Of a DNA stretch of 64,000 bases, positions 24,757 through 33,959 are shown one piece after another. Origin of the DNA: Cryobacterium inferilacus (lineage in GTDB: Bacteria > Actinomycetota > Actinomycetes > Actinomycetales > Microbacteriaceae); the NCBI RefSeq assembly GCF_019599185.1, contig NZ_JAIEUL010000010.1, positions 1-64,000 on the forward strand. Direction: 5' to 3'. Numbering within the stretch: position 1 is the stretch's first letter; every line of letters starts with the position of its first letter. The notes under the pieces were generated by a model. That model did no database searches. It saw nothing but the letters and a program-made list of their open reading frames with translations, and was not told where the DNA came from. The position numbers were made by a program, and so were the translations under genes.

Positions 24757-27123
24757 ATGACCGCAGACCGCCACGCCCGCTCGATGCTGCCGATCCCGGA
24801 CCGCCCGGCGCCCGGGCTCACCACCTACGACGCGAAGGATCCAGACACGCAGTACCCACCGATCGAGCCGTTGCGGCCACCGGCCGGTGCGCCGAACGTG
24901 CTGGTGATCCTGCTGGACGACGTGGGCTTCGGCGCGTCGAGCGCCTTCGGCGGACCGTGCGCCACGCCCAACGCCGAGAAGCTCGCCGCCGGCGGCCTCA
25001 CCTTCAACCGTTTCCACACCACGGCGCTCTGCGCCCCCACCCGGCAGGCGCTGCTCACCGGTCGCAACCATCACTCGGTGGGCATGGGCAGCATCACCGA
25101 GACGGCCACCTCGGCGCCGGGAAACAGCTCGGTGCGCCCCAATACCAAGGCGCCCCTGGCGATGACCCTCAAGCTGAACGGCTACTCCACCGCCCAGTTC
25201 GGCAAGTGCCACGAGGTGCCCGTCTGGCAGTCCTCGCCGATGGGACCGTTCGACGCCTGGCCGTCCAGCGGCGGCGGGTTCGAAACGTTCTACGGCTTCA
25301 TCGGCGGGGAGAACAATCAGTGGGATCCAGCCCTCTACGACGGCACCACCCCGGTGGAGCCACCGGCGACCCCGGAGGAGGGCTACCACCTCACCGAAGA
25401 CCTGGCCGATCACGCGTGCAACTGGATGCGTTCGCAGAAGGCGTTGATGCCCGACAAACCGTTCTTCGTCTACTTCGCGCCGGGAGCCACGCACGCTCCG
25501 CACCACGTGCCGCAGGAGTGGGCCGACAAGTACGCGGGGAAATTCGCCGACGGCTGGGACGTGCAGCGGGAACGCACCCTGGCGAAGCAGAAGGAGCTGG
25601 GTGTGGTGCCCGCCGATGCCGAGCTCACACCCCGGCACGCGGAGATCCCCGCCTGGGACGACATGCCCGCAGAGCTCAAGCCGGTGCTCGAACGGGAGAT
25701 GGAGGTCTACGCCGGGTTCCTGGAGCACACCGACCACCACGTCGGCCGGCTGATCGACACCGTCACCGACCTGGGCATTCTGGACGACACGATCATCTAC
25801 TACATCATCGGCGACAACGGGGCCTCCGCCGAGGGCACGGTCAACGGGGCGTTCAACGAGATGGCGAACTTCAACGGCATGGCTGCCCTGGAAACACCGG
25901 AGTTCCTGGCCGCGAAGCTGCCGGAGCTCGGCAGTCCGAGCTCGTACAACCACTACGCGGTCGGCTGGGCGTGGGCGATGGACACCCCGTTCCAGTGGAC
26001 CAAGCAGGTCGCCTCGCACTGGGGCGGCACGCGCAACGGCACCATCGTGCACTGGCCCACCGGCATCGCAGAGAAGGGCGGGCTCCGGGAGCAGTTCACC
26101 CACTGCATCGACATCGCCCCGACCATCCTGGAGGCCGCCGGCCTGCCGGAGCCCACCATGGTCAACGGTGTGCAGCAGTCCCCCATGGAGGGGGTGAGCA
26201 TGCTGTACAGCTTCGGCGACCAAAGCGCCCCTGAGCGGCACGACCTGCAGTACTTCGAAATGTTCGGCAACCGGGGCCTGTACTACAAGGGTTGGAGCGC
26301 GGTGACGAAACACCGCACCCCGTGGGTGATGCTCGGTGGGGAGATTCCCGCGTTCGATGACGACGTCTGGGAGCTCTATGACGGCAGCACCGACTACAGC
26401 CAGGCTCGCAACCTGGCGGCGGAGCATCCGGAGATGCTCGCCAAGCTGCAACGGCTCTGGCTGATCGAGGCCACGAAGTACAACGTGTTGCCGATCGACG
26501 ACCGCGGCATCGAACGGGCCACCCCCGAGATCGCTGGGCGCCCGACCTTGACCAGGGGAAACAGCCAGCTCCTGTTCGCCGGGATGGGTCGGCTGTCGGA
26601 GAACAGCGTGGTCAGCGTGAAGAACAAATCGTTCTCGGTGACAGCAGAATTGGTGGTGCCGCCCGATGGTGCGAACGGCGTGATCATCGCCCAGGGCGGC
26701 CGGTTCGGGGGCTGGAGCCTGTACGCCAAGGCGGGTCGGGCCACCTTCGTGTACAACGTGCTCGGCATCCGGCAGTTCAGCACCGAGGCAGACCGACCGA
26801 TCCCGACCGGCCGGTGCCAGGTGCGCATGGAGTTCGCCTACGACGGCGGCGGCCTGGGCAAGGGCGGCAACGTCACCGTGTACTACGACGGCACCCCGGT
26901 GGGCACCGGCCGGGTGGAGGCCACCCAGGCGATGATCTTCTCCGCCGATGAGACGACGGATGTCGGCTACGAGTCCGGCACGGCCGTCACCGCCGACTAC
27001 ACCACGGCACGTAGCCGCTTCAGCGGTCGGATCAACTGGGTGCAGATCGACCTCGGTGACGACAACCACGACCACTTCATCGACCCAGAGGAGCGTTTCC
27101 GCATCATCATGGCCCGGCAGTGA
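24757..27123 (+). CDS. Arylsulfatase (type I, formylglycine-dependent)
   Basis: A 788-aa sulfatase cleaving aryl or related sulfate esters. The start of the alkaline-phosphatase fold is NVLVILLDDVGFGASSAFGG (metal Asp pair). The activation motif LCAPTRQALLTGRN (about residues 90-103) has the C-x-P-x-R core, whose Cys becomes formylglycine. FGKCHEVPVW supplies the Lys/His pair, and IIGDNGAS the later metal ligands. The C-terminal about 180 residues (from SVVSVKNKSFSVTAELVVP) form a beta-rich lectin-like domain seen in long AtsA-type enzymes. AGGAGGG precedes the ATG. No signal peptide is seen. No formylglycine-generating enzyme gene lies in this window. Confidence 0.93.
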   Translation: MTADRHARSMLPIPDRPAPGLTTYDAKDPDTQYPPIEPLRPPAGAPNVLVILLDDVGFGASSAFGGPCATPNAEKLAAGGLTFNRFHTTALCAPTRQALLTGRNHHSVGMGSITETATSAPGNSSVRPNTKAPLAMTLKLNGYSTAQFGKCHEVPVWQSSPMGPFDAWPSSGGGFETFYGFIGGENNQWDPALYDGTTPVEPPATPEEGYHLTEDLADHACNWMRSQKALMPDKPFFVYFAPGATHAPHHVPQEWADKYAGKFADGWDVQRERTLAKQKELGVVPADAELTPRHAEIPAWDDMPAELKPVLEREMEVYAGFLEHTDHHVGRLIDTVTDLGILDDTIIYYIIGDNGASAEGTVNGAFNEMANFNGMAALETPEFLAAKLPELGSPSSYNHYAVGWAWAMDTPFQWTKQVASHWGGTRNGTIVHWPTGIAEKGGLREQFTHCIDIAPTILEAAGLPEPTMVNGVQQSPMEGVSMLYSFGDQSAPERHDLQYFEMFGNRGLYYKGWSAVTKHRTPWVMLGGEIPAFDDDVWELYDGSTDYSQARNLAAEHPEMLAKLQRLWLIEATKYNVLPIDDRGIERATPEIAGRPTLTRGNSQLLFAGMGRLSENSVVSVKNKSFSVTAELVVPPDGANGVIIAQGGRFGGWSLYAKAGRATFVYNVLGIRQFSTEADRPIPTGRCQVRMEFAYDGGGLGKGGNVTVYYDGTPVGTGRVEATQAMIFSADETTDVGYESGTAVTADYTTARSRFSGRINWVQIDLGDDNHDHFIDPEERFRIIMARQ

Positions 27124-27146
27124 GTCGTCAGCGGCACGCGCTCCGG

Positions 27147-27635
27147 TCAGGCCGCGGCGGCCTGGGCGGCCTCGAGTGCCCAGACGACCAGGTCGTGATC
27201 GAGGTTTTCGACCAGTCCTGACACCCCGACGGCACCGATCAGGGAGCCGTTGACCCGCAGCGGGAAGGCGCCGCCCGCCGCCACGTACTGGGTGATGGGC
27301 AGGCCGGTGGCCGCGTTGAAGTCCTGGCCCCTGGCCCGGTACTTGGTGCTGACCAGGAAGGACGGCACGTTGTACCGGGACACCACCCGGAACTTCCTGG
27401 CCAGCCAGTCGTCGTTGTCTGCTGTCGTGCCTGGCCGGGCCGCGTGGAAGACGCGCTGCTCGCCGAAGCTCATCGTCACGGTGATCCTGAGGTCCTCCGC
27501 TGCGGCCCTGGCCATGATCGCGCTGCCGAGCCGGTATGCGTCGTCGTAGTCGAACGAGGTGAAACCGATGCGGGCGTTCTGTTCCTCCAGCAGCGGGAGT
27601 AGCGCCTGGGCGGCGGGGTCAGGGGTGAGCGACAT
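27147..27635 (-). CDS. UPF0303 / heme-degrading-domain family protein
   Basis: A 162-aa protein of the HbpS/GlcG-like fold. Characteristic segments are FDYDDAYRLGSAIMARAAAEDLRITVTMSFGEQRVFHAARPGT, DNDDWLARKFRVVSRYNVPSFLVS and a Gly-rich end, YVAAGGAFPLRVNGSLIGAVGVSGLV. Related proteins bind haem or cobalamin-like ligands, or act as small sensory domains; no specific role can be given. It is the last gene before the convergent sulfatase gene (23 bp apart). Confidence 0.85.
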   Translation of the reverse strand: MSLTPDPAAQALLPLLEEQNARIGFTSFDYDDAYRLGSAIMARAAAEDLRITVTMSFGEQRVFHAARPGTTADNDDWLARKFRVVSRYNVPSFLVSTKYRARGQDFNAATGLPITQYVAAGGAFPLRVNGSLIGAVGVSGLVENLDHDLVVWALEAAQAAAA

Positions 27636-27771
27636 GGCAGGGTCCGTCTTCGTCAGGATGTCGGCAGCGGCGCCGCACTACCGAGCACGATACCGGTGCC
27701 GGGCGTGCGGCGCACACCTCGGTCGACGGGGCTGCATGCCCGTCGAGGCGGATGACGGCGAAGACCCCTGG

Positions 27772-29907
27772 TCAGCCTTCGATGGTGAGGTGCGGCATCC
27801 GTTTGTCGAGCCAGCGCGGCAGCCACCAGTTGGCGCGGCCGAGCACCGTCATCACGGCGGGCACCAGCACGCCGCGCACCAGGGTCGCGTCCACGAGCAC
27901 GGCCACGGCCAGGCCCACGCCGAACATCTTGACGACGGGGTCGGGGTTGGGCACGAACGAGATGAACACACTCACCATGATCAGGGCGGCCGAGGTGATC
28001 ACCCTGCCGGTGCTGCCGATACCGTGCACGACGGCGCGGCGGTTGTCGGCGAAGCTGTGCCAGGACTCCTGGATGGCGCTGATCAGGAACACCTCGTAGT
28101 CCATCGACAGCCCGAACAATACGGCGAAGAGCAGCAGCGGCACGTAGGCCTCGATCGGCACGGCGGCGTCGAGGCCGGTGAGCTGGATGCCGTTGCCCTG
28201 CTGGAACACGAACACGAGCACCCCGTACGCCACCAGGATCGACACCACGTTCATCGCCGCCGCGGTGAGCGGGATCGCCAGGGAGCGGAACGCGAAGAAG
28301 AGCAGCACGGCGCTCGCCGCGATCACGGCGATGATCACGGTGAGCAGGCTCGAGTCGATAATGCCGGCGAAGTCGGCCTTCGCCGCCGTCTGGCCGCCGA
28401 CGAGCGGGTCGAGGTCGCCCTCTGCGCCGGGAATCACCGTGTTGCGCAGGGTTTCCACCAGCGTCGCGGTCTTCGGGTCGCTCGGTGCGGTGGTGGGGAT
28501 CACCGACCACTGGGCGGCGGTGCCGTCATCGCTGACCGTGGCGCCGACCACGCTGGCCACCCCGTCGGTGGAGCCGAACGCGGTGGTGAGCGCGGCGAGG
28601 GCGGGGTCGGCGGGCACCGACTGGTCGCTCGGCTCCGGCGTCGGCAGGGCGGTGATCACCAGCAGCGGCCCGTTGACCCCGGCCCCGAACGCGTCGCTGA
28701 GCACGTCGTAGCTTTGCCGGGTGACCCGGTCGGTGGGGTCGTTGCCGTCGTCGGTCTGGCCGAGCTGCAGGGCGGTGACCGGGAACGCCAACGCCGCCAG
28801 CACCACGACACTTCCGGCCAGGGACCACCAGGGCCGTTTCGAGGTGGCGGCGCCGATCCGGTGCCAGACGCCGGGTTTTTTGCGCCGGGCGGTGCGGCGG
28901 GGCAGGGCCAGCCGCTCGATTCCGTCGCCGAGCAGCCCGAGCACGGCCGGCAGCAGGATCAGGCAGGTGAGCAGGGCGCAGGCGACGCCGGCCGCTGCCA
29001 CCCAGGCCAGCGAGTTGAGGTACGGCACCCCGGCCAGCACCAGGCCGGCCAGGGCCACCATCACGGTCACCCCGGCGAACACGATGGCGGAGCCGGAACT
29101 GGCCATGGCCCGGCCGGCCGCGACCGGGATCGGCGCCCCCGTGGCCCGAACCGTGCGGAACTTGGTGATGAGGAAGAGGGAGTAGTCGATGCCGACGCCG
29201 AGGCTGAGCATCGCCGCGATCGTTCCGGAGACAGTGGGGATGGCATCCAGCCGGCTGAGCAGGGCGATGGCGCCGAGCCCGAAGACCAGGCCGAGCAGGG
29301 CCGTGAGGATGGGCAGCGCCATCGCGACGGCGGTGCCCAGTGACAGCAGCAGGATGACCGCGGCCGCGATGAGCCCGACCAGCTCAGCGCCGTGGGTGGG
29401 CTCGGCGGCGAGGGTGGTGGCGATCTGCCCGCCGGGCAGCACCGTCGCGCCGGAGGGGGCGCCGTCGGTGGCGGTGTCCAGCACGGCCTGGGCGATGGCG
29501 GGGGTGACTCCCCGGGTTTCCACGTCGAAGGAGACGCTGATGTATGCCACGCTGCCGTCGGAGCTGATCGCCGTGGGCAGCAGCACGGCCTGGGTGACGT
29601 GGTCATCACCGGCGATGCTGCCGGCCAGGCTCTGCAGCGCGGCGGTGCCGTCTGCCGAGGAGAACGCCCCGGCGTCGCCGGAGAAGACGATCGTGCCAGA
29701 GCCCTTCGCGCTGTCGGGGAAGGCCGAGTTGAGCAGGTCCTGCGCCGCGGTGCTCTCGCTGCCAGGCAGGGTCACCGTGTCGTCGGTGCTCTGCCCCCAC
29801 CCCAGACCGAACCCGGCCACGAGCCCCACGACCGCGAGAAAGACCACGACCACCCGCCACGGGTGACTGGCGGCGAAGACCCCGTACCGTTCGAGCAACG
29901 TGTGCAT
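27772..29907 (-). CDS. MMPL/RND-family membrane transporter
   Basis: A 711-aa transporter with the two-repeat RND layout: one helix near the N-terminus, a large outer domain (about 40-170), a block of five helices (about 170-330), a second outer domain (about 370-510) and a second block of helices ending in PRWLDKRMPHLTIEG. Motifs ISLGVGIDYSLFLITKFR-like (LSLGVGIDYSLFLITKF) and LFGLSMDYEVFLISAIQE are typical of actinobacterial MMPL proteins, which export lipids or drugs using the proton gradient. The substrate is unknown. Confidence 0.92.
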   Translation of the reverse strand: MHTLLERYGVFAASHPWRVVVVFLAVVGLVAGFGLGWGQSTDDTVTLPGSESTAAQDLLNSAFPDSAKGSGTIVFSGDAGAFSSADGTAALQSLAGSIAGDDHVTQAVLLPTAISSDGSVAYISVSFDVETRGVTPAIAQAVLDTATDGAPSGATVLPGGQIATTLAAEPTHGAELVGLIAAAVILLLSLGTAVAMALPILTALLGLVFGLGAIALLSRLDAIPTVSGTIAAMLSLGVGIDYSLFLITKFRTVRATGAPIPVAAGRAMASSGSAIVFAGVTVMVALAGLVLAGVPYLNSLAWVAAAGVACALLTCLILLPAVLGLLGDGIERLALPRRTARRKKPGVWHRIGAATSKRPWWSLAGSVVVLAALAFPVTALQLGQTDDGNDPTDRVTRQSYDVLSDAFGAGVNGPLLVITALPTPEPSDQSVPADPALAALTTAFGSTDGVASVVGATVSDDGTAAQWSVIPTTAPSDPKTATLVETLRNTVIPGAEGDLDPLVGGQTAAKADFAGIIDSSLLTVIIAVIAASAVLLFFAFRSLAIPLTAAAMNVVSILVAYGVLVFVFQQGNGIQLTGLDAAVPIEAYVPLLLFAVLFGLSMDYEVFLISAIQESWHSFADNRRAVVHGIGSTGRVITSAALIMVSVFISFVPNPDPVVKMFGVGLAVAVLVDATLVRGVLVPAVMTVLGRANWWLPRWLDKRMPHLTIEG

Positions 29908-29997
29908 GATGACGGCCTCTCCCGACCGGTTGGTGGATGCCGCTGGTGACGCTACGCGCGTGCGCCATCACCGGCAACCCGTGCGCCGCGGCCCGGC

Positions 29998-31263
29998 TCA
30001 GGTCTCCGGCGCCGGAGCATCCGCCTGCACGGTCCTGGTATCGGCGGGGTCTCTCTGGCGTCGGCTGGCGAGCATGATCGGCACACCGATCAGCTCCACC
30101 AGGCCGCCGATCACGAGGGAGGCGCCGTACCCCCAGATGTCGGCGGAACGCCCAAGCGCCGGTTGGATGAACACGCCGCCGAGGCTGCCGAAGAGCGAGT
30201 CGAACGAGAGCACGGTGGCGCGTTGCTTCGACGGGATCATGTCGTTGAGGTAGGCCTGCCGCACCGGTTCGGCCACCGCGAAGACGAACCCCCACACCAT
30301 CAGCATTATCACGGCCAGCCAGAACAGGCTGTTCACGCCCAGAATCACCAGGGACACCACGCTGACCAACGAGGCCAGAATCACCGTGCTGGTGCGGCGG
30401 GCGAACAGCACCCGGATGCGCGGCGCCAGCACACCGCCGGCGATCTGCGCCAGGGAGAGGATGGCCGCGGCCAGGCCGGCGATCGAGTACGCGGACGGGT
30501 CGCCGTACAGCTCGAGGAGGTACGGCTGCAGGGCGTAGAAGGCGTAGAAACCGACGCCGGAGGCGAACGGGGCGGAGAGGATGATGTACCGCACCGAACG
30601 GCGCTTGAGCCCGTGCTCGACCGACTCGGTGAGCACGAGCCTGGTGGCCTTGAGCGGGCCGCGGGAGCGGTCAGGGGTGAAGCCGAGGTCTCTCATCACG
30701 ATGAACGCGTACACGAACATGACCACGAGAATCCCGGCGCGCACCAGGAACGGCACCCCGAGATCGGTGGCCTGGGCGAGCACGCCGCCCAGCACCGATC
30801 CGGCGAACATGGCGATACCGGTGACCACGAGCCCGCGCCCGAACACCGCCTCGAGGCTGCCGGCGTATCCGGTGGAGGTCAGCGCGTCGACCAGCCAGGC
30901 CTCCACCGCGCCGGAGAAGAAGGTGAAACCCAGGCCGAGCAGCACCGACACGATGGCCCACCAGACGAACGGGGACTGCCAGAGCCACAGCAGCCAGTAC
31001 AGCGCGGTGGTGACCGAGAGCGTGATCGTGCCCAGCAGGTAGGAGGCCTTGCGGCCGACGGTGTCGGCGACGACGCCGGTGGGAATCTCGAAGATCACCA
31101 TGCCGGCGGTGAAGAACGCGTTCGCGGCGAAGGCCTCGAAGTTGCTCAGCCCGGCGTCTAGCAGGAACAGCGTGTTGATGCCCCAGATGAACGACGCCGC
31201 CAGCGTGTTGCCGAGCAGCAAAACGAGGTAGATGCGCTGGACGCGCCGCGACGCCGGGTTCAT
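29998..31263 (-). CDS. MFS transporter
   Basis: A 421-aa 12-helix major facilitator superfamily protein. The motif between helices 2 and 3 is GVVADTVGRKASYLLGT (about residue 62-78), and the second half has the matching ARRTSTVILASLVSVVSL region. Function is probably drug or metabolite export, not resolvable from sequence. The ATG at 31263 places helix 1 at about residue 10-30. It reads leftward, 90 bp before the MMPL gene, and could be cotranscribed with it. Confidence 0.9.
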   Translation of the reverse strand: MNPASRRVQRIYLVLLLGNTLAASFIWGINTLFLLDAGLSNFEAFAANAFFTAGMVIFEIPTGVVADTVGRKASYLLGTITLSVTTALYWLLWLWQSPFVWWAIVSVLLGLGFTFFSGAVEAWLVDALTSTGYAGSLEAVFGRGLVVTGIAMFAGSVLGGVLAQATDLGVPFLVRAGILVVMFVYAFIVMRDLGFTPDRSRGPLKATRLVLTESVEHGLKRRSVRYIILSAPFASGVGFYAFYALQPYLLELYGDPSAYSIAGLAAAILSLAQIAGGVLAPRIRVLFARRTSTVILASLVSVVSLVILGVNSLFWLAVIMLMVWGFVFAVAEPVRQAYLNDMIPSKQRATVLSFDSLFGSLGGVFIQPALGRSADIWGYGASLVIGGLVELIGVPIMLASRRQRDPADTRTVQADAPAPET

Positions 31264-31343
31264 GACCCGGGTCCGATCAGCGCACCCCATCCCGTCACGC
31301 ACCAATCATCGACCCGACTGCGGCGGATGGCTACCCTCGGGCG

Positions 31344-33221
31344 TCAGGCAGGCCCGGGCTCCGGGGCGGTGCGCTCGAGCGCGCGGATGAGCGACTGCGC
31401 GTCGTACGGGCCGATGTGGCGGCGCCCGTTGAGGAAGAAGGTGGGCACCGCGGTCACCTCCATCGCCTCGGCGTCGAGCATGTCATCCTGCACCCGCTGG
31501 GTGACCTCGGCGGATTCCAGGTCGGCGGTGAACCGGTCCACGTCCAGGCCCAGTTCTTCGGCTCGCCGGATGATGTCCGACGGCAGTTGGTGCTCCTGAT
31601 CGGCGAACAGGCTCCGTTCGAACTCGAAGAACTTGCCCTGCCGGGCCGCGGCCTCCGCCGCCTCCGCCGCCGCGAGGGCGTTCGGGTGGTACCGGGTGAG
31701 CGGTGCGTGCCGCCAGACGTAGCGCAGCCGGTCGCCGAGTTCGCGGTGCACCTCCTCGACCGAGCCGGTGGCCTTGAGGCAGAAACCGCACTGGAAGTCG
31801 CCGTACTCCACCATCGTCAGCGGCGCGTCCACTGGCCCGAAAATGTGGTCCCTGGCCGGGTCGACCGGCCGCACCAGTGTCAGTCCGGTGGCCGCAGTGG
31901 GGCGCACGGCGTCCGACAGCCGAAAAATCACGGTCGCCAGGGTGAACGCGATCACGGATGCCGCCAGCACGCCGACGCGGGCCTCGTTCTGGATGGCCGG
32001 GTCGTCGATGGCCAGATCGACGATGAACAGCGAGATGGTGAAGCCCATGCCGCAGAGGGCCGCGCCGCCGGCGATACGGTCTAGGGTGAGGCCTGGGCCG
32101 AACTCACCCAGCCGGGCGAGGCGCATCAGTGCGGTCGACCCGAACACGCCGAGCAGCTTGCCCAGCACCAGGCCGAGCACGATCCCCCAGGTGATGGGCG
32201 ACACCACCGCGGCCGCCAGAATGGTCGGGCTCAGCTGCACACCGGCGTTGGCCAGGGCGAAGATGGGCAGGATCACATAGGCCACGTAGGGGGCGTAGGC
32301 GGACTGCAGTCGTTCGTTGATCGAGATCGACTCACGCAGGCTGTTGGCGGCGGCACGGGCGTATTCGCTGTTCGGGGACTGCCGGAAGGTGCGCGCGAGG
32401 TCGAGGGCGTGTTCAACGTCACGCCGCTTGGGCCGGTACACCGGAACGAGGAGCGCGATCGCGACGCCGGCCAGGGTGGGATGCACGCCGGAGGCGAGGA
32501 ACGCCAGCCAGACGATCACGGCGAGGGTGCCGTACACCGGCCCGCGGCCGCCGCGGAGGTACCGGGTGCAGTACACCCCGACCAGCCCGATCGCCGCAAT
32601 CGCCAGGGGCCACGGGGTGAAGTCCGCCGTGTAGACCAGGGCGATGATGGCCAGGGCGCCGATGTCGTCGACGACCGCCAGCGCCAGCAGGAAGATCCGC
32701 AGCCGGCCGGGCATCCGTGGCCCGATCAGCGCGAGCGCACCGACGAGGAACGCCGTGTCGGTGGAGATCACGATCCCCCAGGCGTGCTCCTGTCCGGAGC
32801 CTGAAGTGATGGCGATGTAGAGCAGAGCGGGCAACACCAGCCCGGCGACGGCGGCGACCATCGGTATCACGGCCCGAGCCCAGCTGGTGAGCTCACCGAT
32901 GGCGAACTCCCGCCGCACCTCCAGTCCCACGGTGAAGAAGAAGATCGCCATGAGCGCGTCGTTGACCAGGGCGTGCAGGGTGAAGTCCAGTTGCAGGTCG
33001 GCCACCCCCACGCTGAAGTGGGTGTCCCAGAACTCCGCGTACGACGCCGACGGGATGTTCGCCCACACGATCGCCGTCAGCGTGGCCGCGAGCAGCAGCA
33101 GCGCGCCGACCCGGTTCCGGCCCAGCCCTCTGAGCCGTTCTGTCAGCGACGGGGCCCTGCCCCGCTGCTGGTGCGAATGCTCCGGGTCTGGTGATTGCCT
33201 GATCACGGTGAGTTCCGACAT
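31344..33221 (-). CDS. nhaA: NhaA-type Na+/H+ antiporter fused to a DsbA-like thioredoxin domain
   Basis: A 625-aa fusion. Residues about 30-425 are NhaA with 11-12 helices, including FFFTVGLEVRREFAIGEL and the functional Asp pair in LAVVDDIGALAII (185-186). Residues about 445-625 form a DsbA-like domain with VEYGDFQCGFC (CGFC active site at about 478-481) and the cis-Pro loop VPTFFLNGRRHIGPY. The antiporter exchanges Na+ for protons and controls pH and salt; the redox domain may lie on either membrane face and its partner is unknown. GGGAG precedes the ATG. Confidence 0.92.
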   Translation of the reverse strand: MSELTVIRQSPDPEHSHQQRGRAPSLTERLRGLGRNRVGALLLLAATLTAIVWANIPSASYAEFWDTHFSVGVADLQLDFTLHALVNDALMAIFFFTVGLEVRREFAIGELTSWARAVIPMVAAVAGLVLPALLYIAITSGSGQEHAWGIVISTDTAFLVGALALIGPRMPGRLRIFLLALAVVDDIGALAIIALVYTADFTPWPLAIAAIGLVGVYCTRYLRGGRGPVYGTLAVIVWLAFLASGVHPTLAGVAIALLVPVYRPKRRDVEHALDLARTFRQSPNSEYARAAANSLRESISINERLQSAYAPYVAYVILPIFALANAGVQLSPTILAAAVVSPITWGIVLGLVLGKLLGVFGSTALMRLARLGEFGPGLTLDRIAGGAALCGMGFTISLFIVDLAIDDPAIQNEARVGVLAASVIAFTLATVIFRLSDAVRPTAATGLTLVRPVDPARDHIFGPVDAPLTMVEYGDFQCGFCLKATGSVEEVHRELGDRLRYVWRHAPLTRYHPNALAAAEAAEAAARQGKFFEFERSLFADQEHQLPSDIIRRAEELGLDVDRFTADLESAEVTQRVQDDMLDAEAMEVTAVPTFFLNGRRHIGPYDAQSLIRALERTAPEPGPA

Positions 33222-33400
33222 GGGCGCTCCCTGTTGACGGTGCCGGGCGGTGCTCGGCGGTGCCTGAAGCGCCAATTCTCTCGCCATGCCGCGCGGGTTT
33301 CAAGCGTGAATCACCCAGCCAGGTCAGGCGCGGCGCACGGGCGCCAGTGGGTATACGGTCTGTGCGTCCCACTCGCCGCTCAGCATCCTAGGAGGAGACC

Positions 33401-33919
33401 ATGACCGTACTGGTCGGGTATTCAAGCAAGTACGGCGCCACGGCCGGCATCGCCGAGCGCATCGCCGCCACGCTCTCCACCGCCGGGCTACCCGCAGAGG
33501 CACGCCCGGTGGCTGACGTGCACGATCCGACCGGCTACGACGCGTTTGTGATCGGTGCGTCGGCCTACCTGGGTTCGTGGCGCAAGGATGCCACCCGATT
33601 CGTGCGGCGCCATCACGAGCTGCTCGCCGGCCGCCCGGTCTGGTTGTTCAGCAGCGGCCCGCTCGGCACCGAGACAACGGATGCCGAGGGCCGCGACATG
33701 CTCACCCAGGCGGTTCCGAAGCAGTTCGCCGAATTCGCCGAGAGCCTCTCGCCGCGCGGCACCCAGGTGTTCTACGGGGCCATGGACACCTCGAAGCTGC
33801 GCGGACGGGACAGTCTGGTGGGCAAGATGCCCGCCGTGGAGAAGATCCTGCCCAACGGCGACTTCCGGGACTGGCCCGCCATCGACGCCTGGGCACAGGA
33901 CATCGCCCGGGAACTGTGA
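33401..33919 (+). CDS. Flavodoxin domain protein (HemG-like)
   Basis: A 172-aa flavodoxin-fold protein. The FMN phosphate loop is VGYSSKYGATAGIAERIA at residues 5-22, followed by the flavin-contact segments VIGASAYLGSWRKDATRF and LFSSGPLGTE. It resembles the menaquinone-dependent protoporphyrinogen oxidase/flavodoxin group (HemG-like). Whether it works on haem precursors is unproven. AGGAGGAGACC lies directly before the ATG, a strong ribosome site. It is divergent from nhaA. Confidence 0.87.
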   Translation: MTVLVGYSSKYGATAGIAERIAATLSTAGLPAEARPVADVHDPTGYDAFVIGASAYLGSWRKDATRFVRRHHELLAGRPVWLFSSGPLGTETTDAEGRDMLTQAVPKQFAEFAESLSPRGTQVFYGAMDTSKLRGRDSLVGKMPAVEKILPNGDFRDWPAIDAWAQDIAREL

Positions 33920-33921
33920 GC

Positions 33922-33947
33922 CCCGAGAGTGATGTCGGGGTCTCGGG
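33922..33947. terminator. Weak inverted repeat between convergent genes
   Basis: CCCGAGA (33922-33928) and TCTCGGG (33941-33947) form a 7-bp repeat with a 12-nt spacer in the 40-bp gap between the convergent flavodoxin and ABC permease genes. It could act as a shared terminator. There is no T tract. Confidence 0.35.
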
Positions 33948-33959
33948 CGAGGGATCCGC

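Noticed and set aside
24721..27075. A very long open frame opposite the arylsulfatase gene
   Set aside because: Long antisense frames are common in high-GC genes because stop codons are rare. It lacks a ribosome site and recognisable domains, while the sulfatase on the other strand is clear.
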